In this document: piece after piece, positions 34,249 through 45,086 of the stretch
Numbering within the stretch: position 1 is the first letter of the stretch
How the letters are laid out: each line of letters starts with the position of its first letter
NCBI RefSeq assembly: GCF_947172395.1
Contig: NC_069084.1
Location: 19,035,418 to 19,099,417, forward strand
DNA length: 64,000 bases
Source of the DNA: Bicyclus anynana
Lineage: Eukaryota; Arthropoda; Insecta; Lepidoptera; Nymphalidae
Direction of reading: 5' to 3'
Position numbers and translations under genes: made by a program
The notes under the pieces: generated by a model
Database searches by the model: none
What the model saw: only the letters and a program-made list of their open reading frames with translations
What the model was told of the DNA's origin: nothing

Positions 34249-37200
34249 ACCAAATATGAATGTGAAACACTTTCAAATTAAAATTACCTTCTAGTTATAC
34301 AATGCGTACAATATACATGTATCTTTGGTGTGGTCGATCAGCTGACAGTGACGGACGTACGTTAACTAACTATAGACTACCTGGCAAATGTCATCTTTGT
34401 ACATCAAGAGCTTTCGATATTTTGTAATGAGTGATCTTTCGCTTTTATATATTTAGAAAAATATTAGATAGCTGGTGCTTTAGCCAAAGATTGATTATTT
34501 TATTACCTTTATTTAATACTTTTAGTAATAAAACTGTCACAGAATACACGTGTACAAACCTGTGCCAGAGAGTCTTCTATATGTAACAGTTACTTATTTA
34601 ACCGGAATATTCACAGACAATAAAATAACGAATTAAAAGAGGATTTGATGATTTTTTTTTAATTATTCAATGACAAGATAGTTGTGATCTCACTTGATGT
34701 TAAGTTATGATACAGTCTTAGATGGCAGCGCATTTACTTGGAACAGGTAGGTGTAGGTTTAATTCTACCCATATGCTGACTGAGGGGAGGCTTTGGCCGT
34801 GGCTAGTTACCACCCTACCGACAAAGACGTACCGCCAAGCGATTTAGCGTTCCGGTACGATGTCGTGTAGAAACCGAAAGGAGTGTGGATTTTCATCCTC
34901 CTCCTAACAAGTTAGCCCGCTTCCATCTTCGACTGAATCGTCACTTACCATCAGGTGAGATTGTAGTCAAGGACTAACTTGTAAAGAATAAAAAAAGGCC
35001 ATACCTCGGACGGTTTCTACGCGGCATCGTACCGGACCACTAAATCGCTTGAAGGTACGTCGCCAATGAATTGAGCCAATTTAAAAAAATCAATTACTAG
35101 ATTGATACGAGCTGGGAATCAACCCAGGACCTCTCGTGGGGAACCACAGCATTAACATCTGTACCAGAGACGTCGCGTCGTCTAAAGATGCTATTTGTCA
35201 GTAAAGTCAAGCCTCCTAAACCAACAGCCTACTACAGCTTTCGCGGACAGCTGATGAAAAGAGAAGTAATAAAATAAACACGAAACTCTATAGGTCGTTA
35301 GAACTAATAGACGACCAATCCTACTCACGCCTACTTTATGATAAGAATGCACACAAAAATTCGAACACTTATCAGTTTAGTTAACTAAAGATAGTACGCG
35401 GACGCGTGTCCAAGTTTCCTATTTATTAGTAGGTCTAGGTGCGATTGTACTAAGCCTGTCCAGTGCCCAGTGCCCAGCGCCCACCCGTGCGGGCGAGATT
35501 TTGTGCAGTTTTCGTGGGTGATGTGGAAAATAAGTGTTGATACCGTGTTCTGGCCCTCGGCACGTTGAGGGGGAATTCATAGTTTTGAGGAAAAATGTGT
35601 GGTTTGGAATTTTAAGTGTGCGTCTCAATGAGTTAGGTAACAAAATTAAATAATACCTAATTTTTTTATTTTAAATTATTTTACATACCTACTCGTGGAA
35701 GCCATGTAGTTACCTAATATTTGATTTACTACAAGGGAAACAGCTGACGTAGATATCTAGCCTATACCTATAGGCATAAAGGTGGTTTATACGAGTAGTT
35801 TTGATTTTTGATACCTAACTGACAACTGGTTTATCAACTAGGTAGATAGAATATATAATAATAAATGCAGATTGCTCCTTTAATTAAAATCACAGAAGAC
35901 TAGCAAAAGTGTGTCTAGCCAGTGATGTCTAGTAGGTACCTAAATACATTAAATATTTCATGCATTCGATCCATTTATAGCTATGGTTGTGTCTGCAACT
36001 TTCTACAAAACTACGTTCGGTTCGATTTGAGTAGAGACATATCTTTTCTGTGGTAGAGGTATCGTTATTGAAATGCATATTTTTTCAGGAAAAGTTACTG
36101 AAAGTGGCGGTGTAATAACTGCCACATTTAAATTGCATTTTAATTCGTTTTTTAAAGATAATCTCGAAGTTCAGGGTACCTGTCTAACCTAACCTAACTA
36201 CGATAACATATCGACGTCTATAATTCTTTTTCAGGACAATGCGCAAACTCCAATGCTTGAAAATAATTAGTAAGTAAATTAATGATAACCTTTACCATTT
36301 ACTTAATATTAGCTGTGATTACTACATTAAGAGTAGGTATTGTTGTAACTGATAACTCAAAACGGTTAAATTTCATTGTTAAATCTACAGCCACACCTAA
36401 CTACAATCATTAGTTATAATAAGGGCCGGTTATCAGATAGGGAAAACCACAGAACTTGTAACTAATAATTGTTAGTCAATAAATTATTTATTTTGTTGGT
36501 TTAATGAATATCTAATTAAAAATATAACATATTATATCTTTTACAAAGTTATCGTTTCAAAAACCAAACGTGTTTTTACCTAATTTTTTCAAGTTTTTGT
36601 TGACTACGTAACTGCAAAACTTATACGTAATAGAATAGTTAGTAGATTAGAAATCATTATAATACACTATATACAATTATGAGTATACATATCTGGTATT
36701 TATTAAACATCATGTTCAAATCCAAGAGTCAAATCCAATAATCAAATTTCTATTTTAAACGTTATCTATATAAAATATTTACCTACATTAAAGTACAAAT
36801 AAAATACTTCCTGTGGGAGCTTTAGCAAGTAGGTCTTAAAAATGTCTGAAGATATCTTTATTAAGTACGTACTATCAGACGCCCGTGACTTCGTCCGCGT
36901 AAAATGGCCGGAGCCGTAGATTTTTCCAGAAAAATAGTAACCTAAATGTTGCTAAATATTCCATCATCTAGAGAAAGTTCCATAAAACGCCACGTGTTGC
37001 AGCTTGTGTTGGAGAAAGCAATAAGTTTTTTACGATGTTAATTGTTGTCAAAGTGCACATAGGGAAGTGGGACGCTATGTACGGGTTGTTTGTACAGACA
37101 ACGTTATCGGGCCGAGGTAAAGTGTCGATAAAGCTGATAACAAACTATTGATTATATTATATTATTATCCATAGAAAGCCACGGTATCTTGAGTAAATAC

Positions 37201-37828
37201 ATTTAAACTAGTATTCTACACATCTGCACCACTGTCGGCAGAGTATGTATGTAGGTTCCATTTTACAAGAGCTAAATAATTTATAAGTTCTTCAATAATG
37301 TTACAACCATGCTTATTTCTGCCGCCAAGCAGTATTTTGTGCGTCTGAAGAGAAAAAGGCCGTTGTAATTGAATTGAATTGAAACGCTTATGAGGCTTAA
37401 CTTTGGTAAAGTTAATTAAGAAATTTTTTTTTTAAATGTAGACCTAATTTTCCGAATCATTTTACATTAAATATAGTTAACATATAAGCTTCAGTTTCTG
37501 GAGAACAACCTGTTTAGTACAAGCCGACCCCCGGCGGTTTCACCCGCATAGTTCCCGTCCTCGTGAGAATACGGGGATAAAATATAGCCTATGACGCTCA
37601 CAAATCGTTATTTGTAGGTAATTGTCAACCGAAGTGTATAGAAATGACGCGGAATTCGCCACGAAAGTGTCGTGGCCAGGCGTCGCGTGGCCAGGCGCCT
37701 ACTTAGACTGATAACGTCGCTGTGTGAACTGTGCTCGCGGTACAAGACCGTAGTGTCTGACCAAAGGGCTGTGTAGCGGTAGACATCCGGCTGATGTAAT
37801 GATGATGATGACTACAGTACATTACCAG
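34249..37828. other. Spacer upstream of the galactosyltransferase
   Basis: It contains SINE sequence (34780-35000 forward, 35090-35190 reverse head), short 'gcccgtgacttcgtccgcgt' (36877) and 'accccggcggtttcaccc'-like (37529) repeat fragments, and AT-rich DNA. The missing first exon of the galactosyltransferase should lie here; a GC-richer patch at about 35450-35580 is a candidate for its 5' UTR, without proof. Confidence 0.4.
34780..35000 (+). mobile_element. tRNA-derived SINE (second family), fragment
   Basis: It contains 'ggctttggccgtggctagtt', 'gacaaagacgtaccgccaag', 'tggattttcatcctcctcct' and 'caggtgagattgtagtcaag', the reverse complement of the body at 42176-42420. The tRNA-like head is missing. 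Confidence 0.8.
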
Positions 37829-40800
37829 CAGTTCCCCGGCGGCGAGGCGCGGGAGTGCGGCTGGCGCTGCTGGCCGTGTGGCTGGCCTGCCTGGCCGTCG
37901 CCTGGCCACTGGCCCACCGCTGTGGCCAGGCACTTCTGCCGCCGCCGCCTGTGCTGGCCCTGGACCACTTCCGACTCAACAGGAACCTCAAGACCTACCT
38001 CGATGACATGTAATGTGTAAACAACAAACCAATATACTATTCATCCTTTACTAGCAAATGCCCAAGCGATGACCAAGAGTCCAAGACCCACAAAATTCAA
38101 CCGACTTCAGCATCATAAAATGTACCGAATATATAAAACTAAAAAGCGAAAAATAACATCATATTATGTTCTTCCTACTGATGAGTTTGAAGGTAGGGCT
38201 ACTATAACCTTTCAAACAAAAAAATATATATTCAAATCGGTCCAGGCGTTTTCGAGTAATCGCGTAACATAGGAGTACATACAAAAAAACATAGACTCGA
38301 TTGAGAACCTCCTCTTTTTTTGAAGTCGGTTAAAAAGCGAAAAATAACATCGGAGCTATTTCTATTGATCGCTTTGTAATTAGATACGATGTAATTAATC
38401 GTTTTTTAGAATATAGGCATCATTGAAGTCGGTTAAATTTTTTTTAAAAAGATTTTTGATCCTCAATTTACCTTTATCACAGTCATATTAAATGATCATA
38501 GTCAAATCATCATCCATTTAATCGTGTCACAGACTTTTTGAATTAAATTGATTGTCATTATTATCAACCCATATTCGGCTCACTGCTGAGCTTGAGTCTC
38601 CTCTCAGAATGGAGTTCACGTTTCAAAGGGAGTGTATCACTAATTTTCCAATTCCAGGCTGAGAATTTAAATGAAAATTTCTTAGAAAGAGAAACTCAGT
38701 AGCTCATAGCCCGATATTCGAGTCCAGGACCTCGGGATCCGAAACCACTTGCTGATCACTGGATGTACTATCGATAGTTGTCTACAATACTTCTGATTTC
38801 TTATTATAGAATAATAGCTATAGAGCCTTCGAGTACGGTGTGCTCTCTGCGGCAGCGGGTCGAGCTGGTGGTGCTGGTGACGTCATCGCCGCAGCGGTTC
38901 CTGCAGCGCCAGGCCGTGCGGAGCACGTGGGGCAGGCACGTGCCCACGTACTTCGTCATTGGTGTCGATGGGACTTCGGCAGCGGACCTCACGGTGAGCT
39001 ACGAGTACAGTGTGCTCGCTGCGGCAGCGGGTCGAGCTGGTGGTGCTGGTGACGTCATCGCCGCAGCGGTTCCTGCAGCGCCAGGCCGTGCGGAGCACGT
39101 GGGGCAGGCACGTGCCCACGTACTTCGTCATTGGTGTCGATGGGACTTCGGCAGCGGACCTCACGGTGAGCTACGAGTACAGTGTGCTCGCTGCGGCAGC
39201 GGGTCGAGCTGGTGGTGCTGGTGACGTCATCGCCGCAGCGGTTCCTGCAGCGCCAGGCCGTGCGGAGCACGTGGGGCAGGCACGTGCCCACGTACTTCGT
39301 CATTGGTGTCGATGGGACTTCGGCAGCGGACCTCACGGTGAGCTACGAGTACAGTGTGCTCGCTGCGGCAGCGGGTCGAGCTGGTGGTGCTGGTGACGTC
39401 ATCGCCGCAGCGGTTCCTGCAGCGCCAGGCCGTGCGGAGCACGTGGGGCAGGCACGTGCCCACGTACTTCGTCATTGGTGTCGATGGGACTTCGGCAGCG
39501 GACCTCACGGTGAGCTACGAGTACAGTGTGCTCGCTGCGGCAGCGGGTCGAGCTGGTGGTGCTGGTGACGTCATCGCCGCAGCGGTTCCTGCAGCGCCAG
39601 GCCGTGCGGAGCACGTGGGGCAGGCACGTGCCCACGTACTTCGTCATTGGTGTCGATGGGACTTCGGCAGCGGACCTCACGGTGAGCTACGAGTACAGTG
39701 TGCTCGCTGCGGCAGCGGGTCGAGCTGGTGGTGCTGGTGACGTCATCGCCGCAGCGGTTCCTGCAGCGCCAGGCCGTGCGGAGCACGTGGGGCAGGCACG
39801 TGCCCACGTACTTCGTCATTGGTGTCGATGGGACTTCGGCAGCGGACCTCACGGTGAGCATCTTTCAGCGATCTTATTGCTATAATAGTTATTTTCTATA
39901 GCTTTATTGGTATTACGTTCTCTGCTATCATATTCGTTTGGAAGGCTGGTTCTTGAGAAGAGCAGGCAAGAAACTCAGCAGTTGCTATTTCAAAAACTAC
40001 TTGACTGATTTTAAAAATTCTTTCACCATTAGAAAGGTTCGCTAAAATAGGCTAAATTTCGATCCGTATTCCCGCGGAAACTACAAATACTAATTTTGAT
40101 AAGGCTAAAGAGTTTATGTGCATGTATGTTTGTTTGCTTAAAGATGCTCTCTCTGGAAAAACCAATCAGTTTGTCAAAACCATTTTTGTACATGATAGCC
40201 AGAATCATGAGGATTAACACAGGAAGTAGGGGTTCACATGCTGAGAAAGTTTGTATGAATTTCTGTTCATTCGAAGGGTTTTCTACTCGGATAAAGTCGC
40301 GGGCATCTGCTATTATTCTCAATTAATGTTCTGACAGACGCTCGCTACGTTGTCTGCAAACTGTTCCAACGACTTTACTCCATAATCTAAAGCTGTATTT
40401 GATAAATAGATCAACCAATCACTCAGAGCTTGAAGGACGACAGAAGACGTGTATAATGTGTGTAAAGCTAACATGTCTTGGTTCAGGCAGACAACTACGT
40501 GGAAGCCAAGAGCTACAGCGACATGATAGTGTTCACGTTCCAAGACCACTACCAGAACCTGACCCTCAAGACGGCGCTGATGATGCACTGGACCACGACC
40601 AGGTGACTTCACAATAAATTTTATTGTGTAGGTACAATCGCATACATATCAGTCTTTGTATATTATATTCGTCCGTGCGCTATTTGTAGGACACCACTGC
40701 GTTCTAACTTATTGCTATTTCTTGAGCTGACCATACAAACAACGTTAAATAATTCATTTTTATGTACTATATTTACTGCTGATACATTTCTGTAGCATGA

Positions 40801-43800
40801 GCCAGTAGCCATATTTTAAAGCACTATAGTCTGTAGTTTATTTACGTTGGTCATGAAGTGACAAACTCACCTCAACAGTTGTTAAAAAGTCAATTATTAA
40901 AATACCGTCATTTAAGTTGGAAAACTTACTCTATCTGTCTAAGCTTAGACTGTCAGTCTAAAGAAGCTATTTTACGCATAAAACAGAGTATTTTTAGACG
41001 GTTTAGTCTTGGTTAAAATACCGTACTCACGGATATACTTAGGTGCAGTTTTCAGCCCTATAAGTTCTGTGACTGAAATAATACGAGTGTAAATAAGTAT
41101 ATTCTATGTCAATGTTCAGGGTTATTGTTTCAGCGATTAAGCTGCAAAAGGGTCCCAAACACTTTCCAATTAGGTATTACATTAGAATAGATATGGACCC
41201 TTCGTAATAGTTTGAATGTTACATCTCCAGGTGCTCTGAACACCTGCAAGAGCTGATGTTGTTCAAGACGGATGACGACGTGCTGGTGAACCCGTGGGTG
41301 TTGCGCCGGGTGTTGCAGGAACATCCTGGGAAAGATCTTATTGGTAAGGCCTTTTCTTTAAGAATTCTTTTGCCATTTAAAATACTCAGACTAATTAGAT
41401 AAGGACCTGTCTCGATAGACGTTACTTTTCTGTATATGCTCAACGATCTACTGCGTTTATAAAAACTGTCTCGTTTCGTTTCGTAGTTGTAATCGTGTAC
41501 GTCCATTAAAGAGCTCTGTAAAAAAAACCTTTTTGTGTTGTTGTAAAAAAAAAACAAAAACTTCTAGTATAGTATAAGATCAGTCCGTTTTCCTCAGAAA
41601 TGACAGACCCAAATTCATTGTTCATCAGTTTGCGTGCGATACTAGTCCTTATGTAAATAGCCTGAGTTTAAATATGAAGTAATACTGATAAATGAACCTT
41701 ACAGCAGAACATTGGCTAATTTTCTCCCGAGAAAGTTCAGGCGAAAACTGAAAACAGAAATCACGCGAATGGAGTCACCGGCGTCTACTAGTGCGTATAT
41801 TATATTGTCGACCAATAGGGGTGGAGTTGTAATATCGCTCTCTCTTTCTCCCCAATGATAGAGAGCGATATTTTCAAAATCAACATTAATTTATTTCAAG
41901 TAGGCTTAGTTTACAATTGCACTTTTGAAACGTCAAGTTTGACTCTACCGGTTTGGAAGGTTGTTTTTTTCTATTGGTCGACATTTATCATTCTCTCTTT
42001 GAGATTTGTCGTGGTGCGCATCTTAGGCCTACATCCTACACAGTAGCGTGCATAAGGTTGCAAAAAAGCAAAGGCACTATTCGTAAAAATTGTATACAAA
42101 ATGGGAACTTCCTGCTCCAATACAGCTTTGTATTGGGTCCACAGGATAGGCAGTAGGCAATACATTTCTTCATCTTTTATTTATTCTTTACAAGTTAGCC
42201 CTTGACTACAATCTCACCTGATGGTAAGTGATGATGCAGTCTAAGATGGAAGCGGGCTAGCTTGTTAGGAGGAGGATGAAAATCCACACCCATTTTGGGT
42301 TCTACACGGCATCGTACCGGAACGCTAAATTGCTTGGCGGTACGTCTTTGCCGGTAGGATGGTAACTAGCTACGGCCGAAGCCTCCCACTAGCCAGACCT
42401 TGACAAATTAAGAAAATCTCAATTTGCTCAGCTGGGGATCGAACCCAGGACCTCTGTCTTGTTAATCCACCGCGCATACCACTGCGCCACGAAGGCCGTC
42501 AAAACTTGTTAGGTGTAGGATGAAAATTCACACACCTTTCGGTTCCTACACGACATCGTACCGGAACGCTAAATAGCTTTGGCTGTACGTTTTTGCCGAA
42601 GCCTCCCACCAGCCAGACCTGGATCAATTAAGAAAACCTCAATCGGCCTAGCCAGGGATCTAACCTAAGACCTCCGCCTTGTATATCCACCGCGCAAACC
42701 ACTGCAGCACGGAGGCCGTAAAAATGCATGACATGCACGTCTCTGATCTCATCATGTGACGCAGGGTACAGCAAAGTGAACAGCTCTCTGCATCGCGACG
42801 CCTACAACAAGTGGTACCTGCCGCGTTGGCTCTACCGACCCGACTTCGTGTCCGAGTACCTCTCCGGGACTGGGTACCTCATACGAGGTAGGTAACTAAA
42901 CGTCTATGACTATAAATAAAATAATGAGAGAGTAGCCCACCAACCCGCGTTGGGGTCTAAGCTCAATTTCCCCTCTAGGGAAGAAATGTTAAAATAGGCT
43001 GATAATGATGAATAGGTATTAGAGTTAACGGTACTTCAGAACTGGTATAAAGACCCTATGATAGCCACCTTGGTCATTTTATAAAGGCTGAAAGTTGTCA
43101 GCTCCAACTACAAGTAAGTACTTAAGGTAGGTAGCCATGGAGTTTGTATCACGATGGCTTTGTGAAATAGCATGGTTTCACTTTCAAAGACACGAAATCA
43201 TCCAAGACTGTTTTATGATGATGTCTTCAGTAGCTACAGCTAACTGGGGAAAGGTAAGACGTGGCAACAATACACCAGGGACCAATCAATTTAGTCTTAA
43301 TCGGTGTTTTTATATGATATGATTTATCATAAGTATGATGACAAACTTTGTATTACGCTAATAAAACTGTATTTTAAAGAATTTCTTCTCTTTATCCCAT
43401 TTTCTACCACTTTCTGCTGAACTAGCTCACTTTAAGAGTGTGCGATTTATGATATATAAACATGTGCTAGCCAGACAGACCCTTTTCGGCTCTAAGCATG
43501 CGGGGATTTACGATGTCAAGCCAAAGATCCGTAAAGAGCCCACAACAAACTCATCCCATTCTATAGCTGTGTAAAAAACAATTATACTTGTTTTACAGGT
43601 AGCAAACTGAACGAGATTTTAAAGGCAGCCTTCGAGATCCCGATCATCAACCTGGAAGATGTTTACTTTACGCATATAGTGTCGAAAGTCGCGTTAGGCT
43701 TAACCTTGAGCCACGACCGCAGGCTGAGTCCCTACAAGCCCTGGCTTCCCTTGGGCTGCATGTACTGGGGCTTGGCTTCCGCGCACAGCTTGACTCCCAA

Positions 43801-43915
43801 TGAGATGCTGGGCGCTTGGCCGAGTGTTGAAGCGTTAGGAGAACAGTATGAACTTGGGAACGAACCATGTCGATATTTTGTTAATAATATCTGGAGTGAA
43901 ATGTATTTGTTTTAA
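37829..43915 (+). CDS. Beta-1,3-galactosyltransferase, glycosyltransferase family 31 (5' end not found)
   Basis: Exons 37829-38009 (partial), 38810-38993, 40487-40602, 41231-41343, 42765-42887 and 43599-43915 join in frame to at least 343 residues. Family members are type II Golgi proteins adding galactose (or GlcNAc) in beta-1,3 linkage. Visible: a signal anchor (VRLALLAVWLACLAVAWPLA), the stem, LVVLVTSSPQ with RQAVRSTWG, FQDHYQNLTLKT, the metal/UDP-binding KTDDDVLVNP, SGTGYLI and LEDVYFT. These are GT31 motifs in the expected order. No in-frame ATG lies before the anchor, so a short upstream exon is missing; the acceptor at 37827-37828 is a guess. AATAAA at 44060 and 44080. Exon 38810-38993 is the first unit of a six-copy array; only use of its first donor keeps the frame. 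I cannot assign a specific GT31 subfamily. Confidence 0.88.
38086..38340. repeat. 'aaccgacttcaaaa' foldback-family copy in intron 1
   Basis: The left end 'caaccgacttcagcatcata' with 'aaaagcgaaaaataacatca' is followed by 'aatcggtccaggcgttttcg' and the right end 'gagaacctcctctttttttg' then 'aagtcggttaaa'. It joins the two sub-types seen separately at 13772 and 14522. Confidence 0.8.
38530..38770 (-). mobile_element. tRNA-derived SINE, reverse orientation
   Basis: It reads 'caacccatattcggctcact' and 'cttgagtctcctctcagaat' at the left (tail) and 'attcgagtccaggacctcgg' at the right (tRNA-like head). Confidence 0.8.
38832..39859 (+). repeat. Six-copy tandem array of a 172-bp partial exon plus splice donor
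   Basis: The segment starting GTGTGCTC recurs at 38838, 39010, 39182, 39354, 39526 and 39698, exactly 172 bp apart. Each unit contains the exon's coding part (LVVLVTSSPQ to GTSAADLT) and its donor CACG|GTGAGC plus about 10 bases, but not the acceptor, which exists only once at 38808-38809. Copies 2-6 appear identical; copy 1 differs at a few positions near its start. Because 172 is not a multiple of 3, read-through shifts frame and stops at 39222-39224. The last copy runs into intron sequence after the donor. Confidence 0.97.
41385..41666. mobile_element. MITE with terminal repeat CTCAGACTAATTAGATAA, copy 2
   Basis: The ends CTCAGACTAATTAGATAAGG and CCTTATGTAAATAGCCTGAG are inverted repeats. 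Internal blocks 'tcaacgatct', 'gtaatcgtgt' and 'gcgatactagtcctta' are shared with copy 1. Flanks 'tttaaaata' and 'tttaaatat' suggest a target duplication of 8-9 bp. Confidence 0.87.
41807..41982. mobile_element. Small MITE with 12-bp perfect terminal inverted repeats
   Basis: It starts GTCGACCAATAG and ends CTATTGGTCGAC. Inside the left part is a second hairpin (aatatcgctctctc paired with gagagcgatatt). The end sequence also occurs at about 8383-8394. Confidence 0.75.
42176..42723 (-). mobile_element. Two tandem tRNA-derived SINE copies, reverse orientation
   Basis: The first copy (42176-42500) ends with a tRNA-like head whose reverse complement is GGCCTTCGTGGCGCAGTGGT, followed by a B box GGTTCGATCC. 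A shorter copy (about 42500-42723) repeats the same body and head ('aaccactgcagcacggaggc'). Confidence 0.87.
42888..43598. other. Last intron of the galactosyltransferase
   Basis: It contains a SINE tail fragment (about 42925-43010, 'aacccgcgttggggtctaag'). Otherwise I see nothing. Confidence 0.5.
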
Positions 43916-45086
43916 TCAATGCTACCGCCGCTTTTCTCGTCAAGCAACATTGCTGTGTTCTGCAACGGTTTCGAGCTTTTAAACTAACAAAAGGACAGGA
44001 ACAAACTGAAATAAAAGCCTCACGATGTTAAGTTAGTATTGTTAATTAATTATATTGTAAATAAATGTAAGCTGTGGATAATAAACATTAGATTATGTGT
44101 TTGATAATGATTATATTATTTTTATATACGGTGTGTTTCATTTACTTGTAGTCTTTAACTTGATTTATTTATGATATTTCGTATGTATGAGGATACGTGT
44201 CCTGTGTGACGTCACAGTAACTATATTCATCTAGCGGAGGCTGGCGGGCGGCAGGTGCGCGATAAGGCTTTAATGGCTTCTCGTCTTATTGGAATATATC
44301 CACAGTGATTGAGCGGAACACAGGGAGGGATTCCGACGCGCAGTAACGATAAGCTACGTCTGCTCTGAACACGGCGTATGCGCATTGCGCAGTGTAGCTA
44401 CAAAAAATATTCCAGCGGACTTGTAATATAGACCGAGAAGCCTGCGATAGCCAGATATATCTCATTTTTGTCATCATCGTGTGTCATTTTCAATTGTCAG
44501 AGCGTTAACTTCGTGGCAACCGAAATACACGTCTGTTATTTTTTTTACGTTAAGTTAGAAGTTTGATATTTTTCATAGCTTGTAGACTTGTGTATAAGTT
44601 TAATTTCAACTCGATCTCTCCACGCGTTCTTAAGATAACGAATATTCAAATGATCATCATCAACATTAGCAACCCATATTCAGAATGAGATGGGTTAGGC
44701 CAATAGACTAGTGCTAATAGTCTAATAGGCTATTAGGCCAATAGTCTTCCAGTCCACATTGGGCTGGCTGGTCCAATGTGATCACTTCTGTGGACTTCAC
44801 ACATCTAGCGAATTAAGAAAATTCTCAGGTATGCAGGTTTCCTCACGATGTCTTCCTTCACCGTTTGAGACAACAATGCCCCGGTCCGGATTCGAATCTA
44901 CGCCCACCTAATCGAATAATATACTCGTAAAAAAAATATGTAAAAATATCTATTGTGTCATGCCCAACTCAGTAACCAAACTATATTTTTATCAACACAA
45001 ATCCGGCCCTGCACTACCAGTGAAGTCAAAGCAAGCAGAAAGTAATATAAAGCGAAGTGCCCTTCAGTCCGCCTGTACCAGTCGCC
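43916..45086. other. Spacer between the galactosyltransferase and the first Cys-module gene
   Basis: A reverse SINE covers about 44650-44920. Upstream of the next ATG, TATAAAG (45046-45052) and TCAGTC (45064-45069) could be a TATA box and initiator, although the 20-base spacing is shorter than usual. Confidence 0.4.
44650..44920 (-). mobile_element. tRNA-derived SINE, reverse orientation
   Basis: It contains 'agcaacccatattcagaatg', 'aggtatgcaggtttcctcac', 'gatgtcttccttcaccgttt' and 'ggtccggattcgaatctacg', the reverse complement of the order at 54655. A short internal duplication of 'gccaatagact' is present. Confidence 0.85.

Larger units (their letters stand above)
39860..42764. other. Galactosyltransferase introns between the array and exon 42765
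   Basis: Besides exons at 40487 and 41231 this holds a reverse 'gataaagtcgcgggca' repeat fragment (about 40290-40310), two MITEs (41385-41666 and 41807-41982) and a double SINE (42176-42723). No other coding sequence was seen. Confidence 0.5.

Noticed and set aside
38804..39680. Repeated 93- and 128-residue open frames on both strands
   Set aside because: They are off-frame and antisense readings of the 172-bp array; only the GT31 frame of the first copy makes sense.
42440..42500. Possible tRNA gene on the minus strand
   Set aside because: A and B boxes are present, but there is no matching acceptor stem and it is fused to a SINE body.
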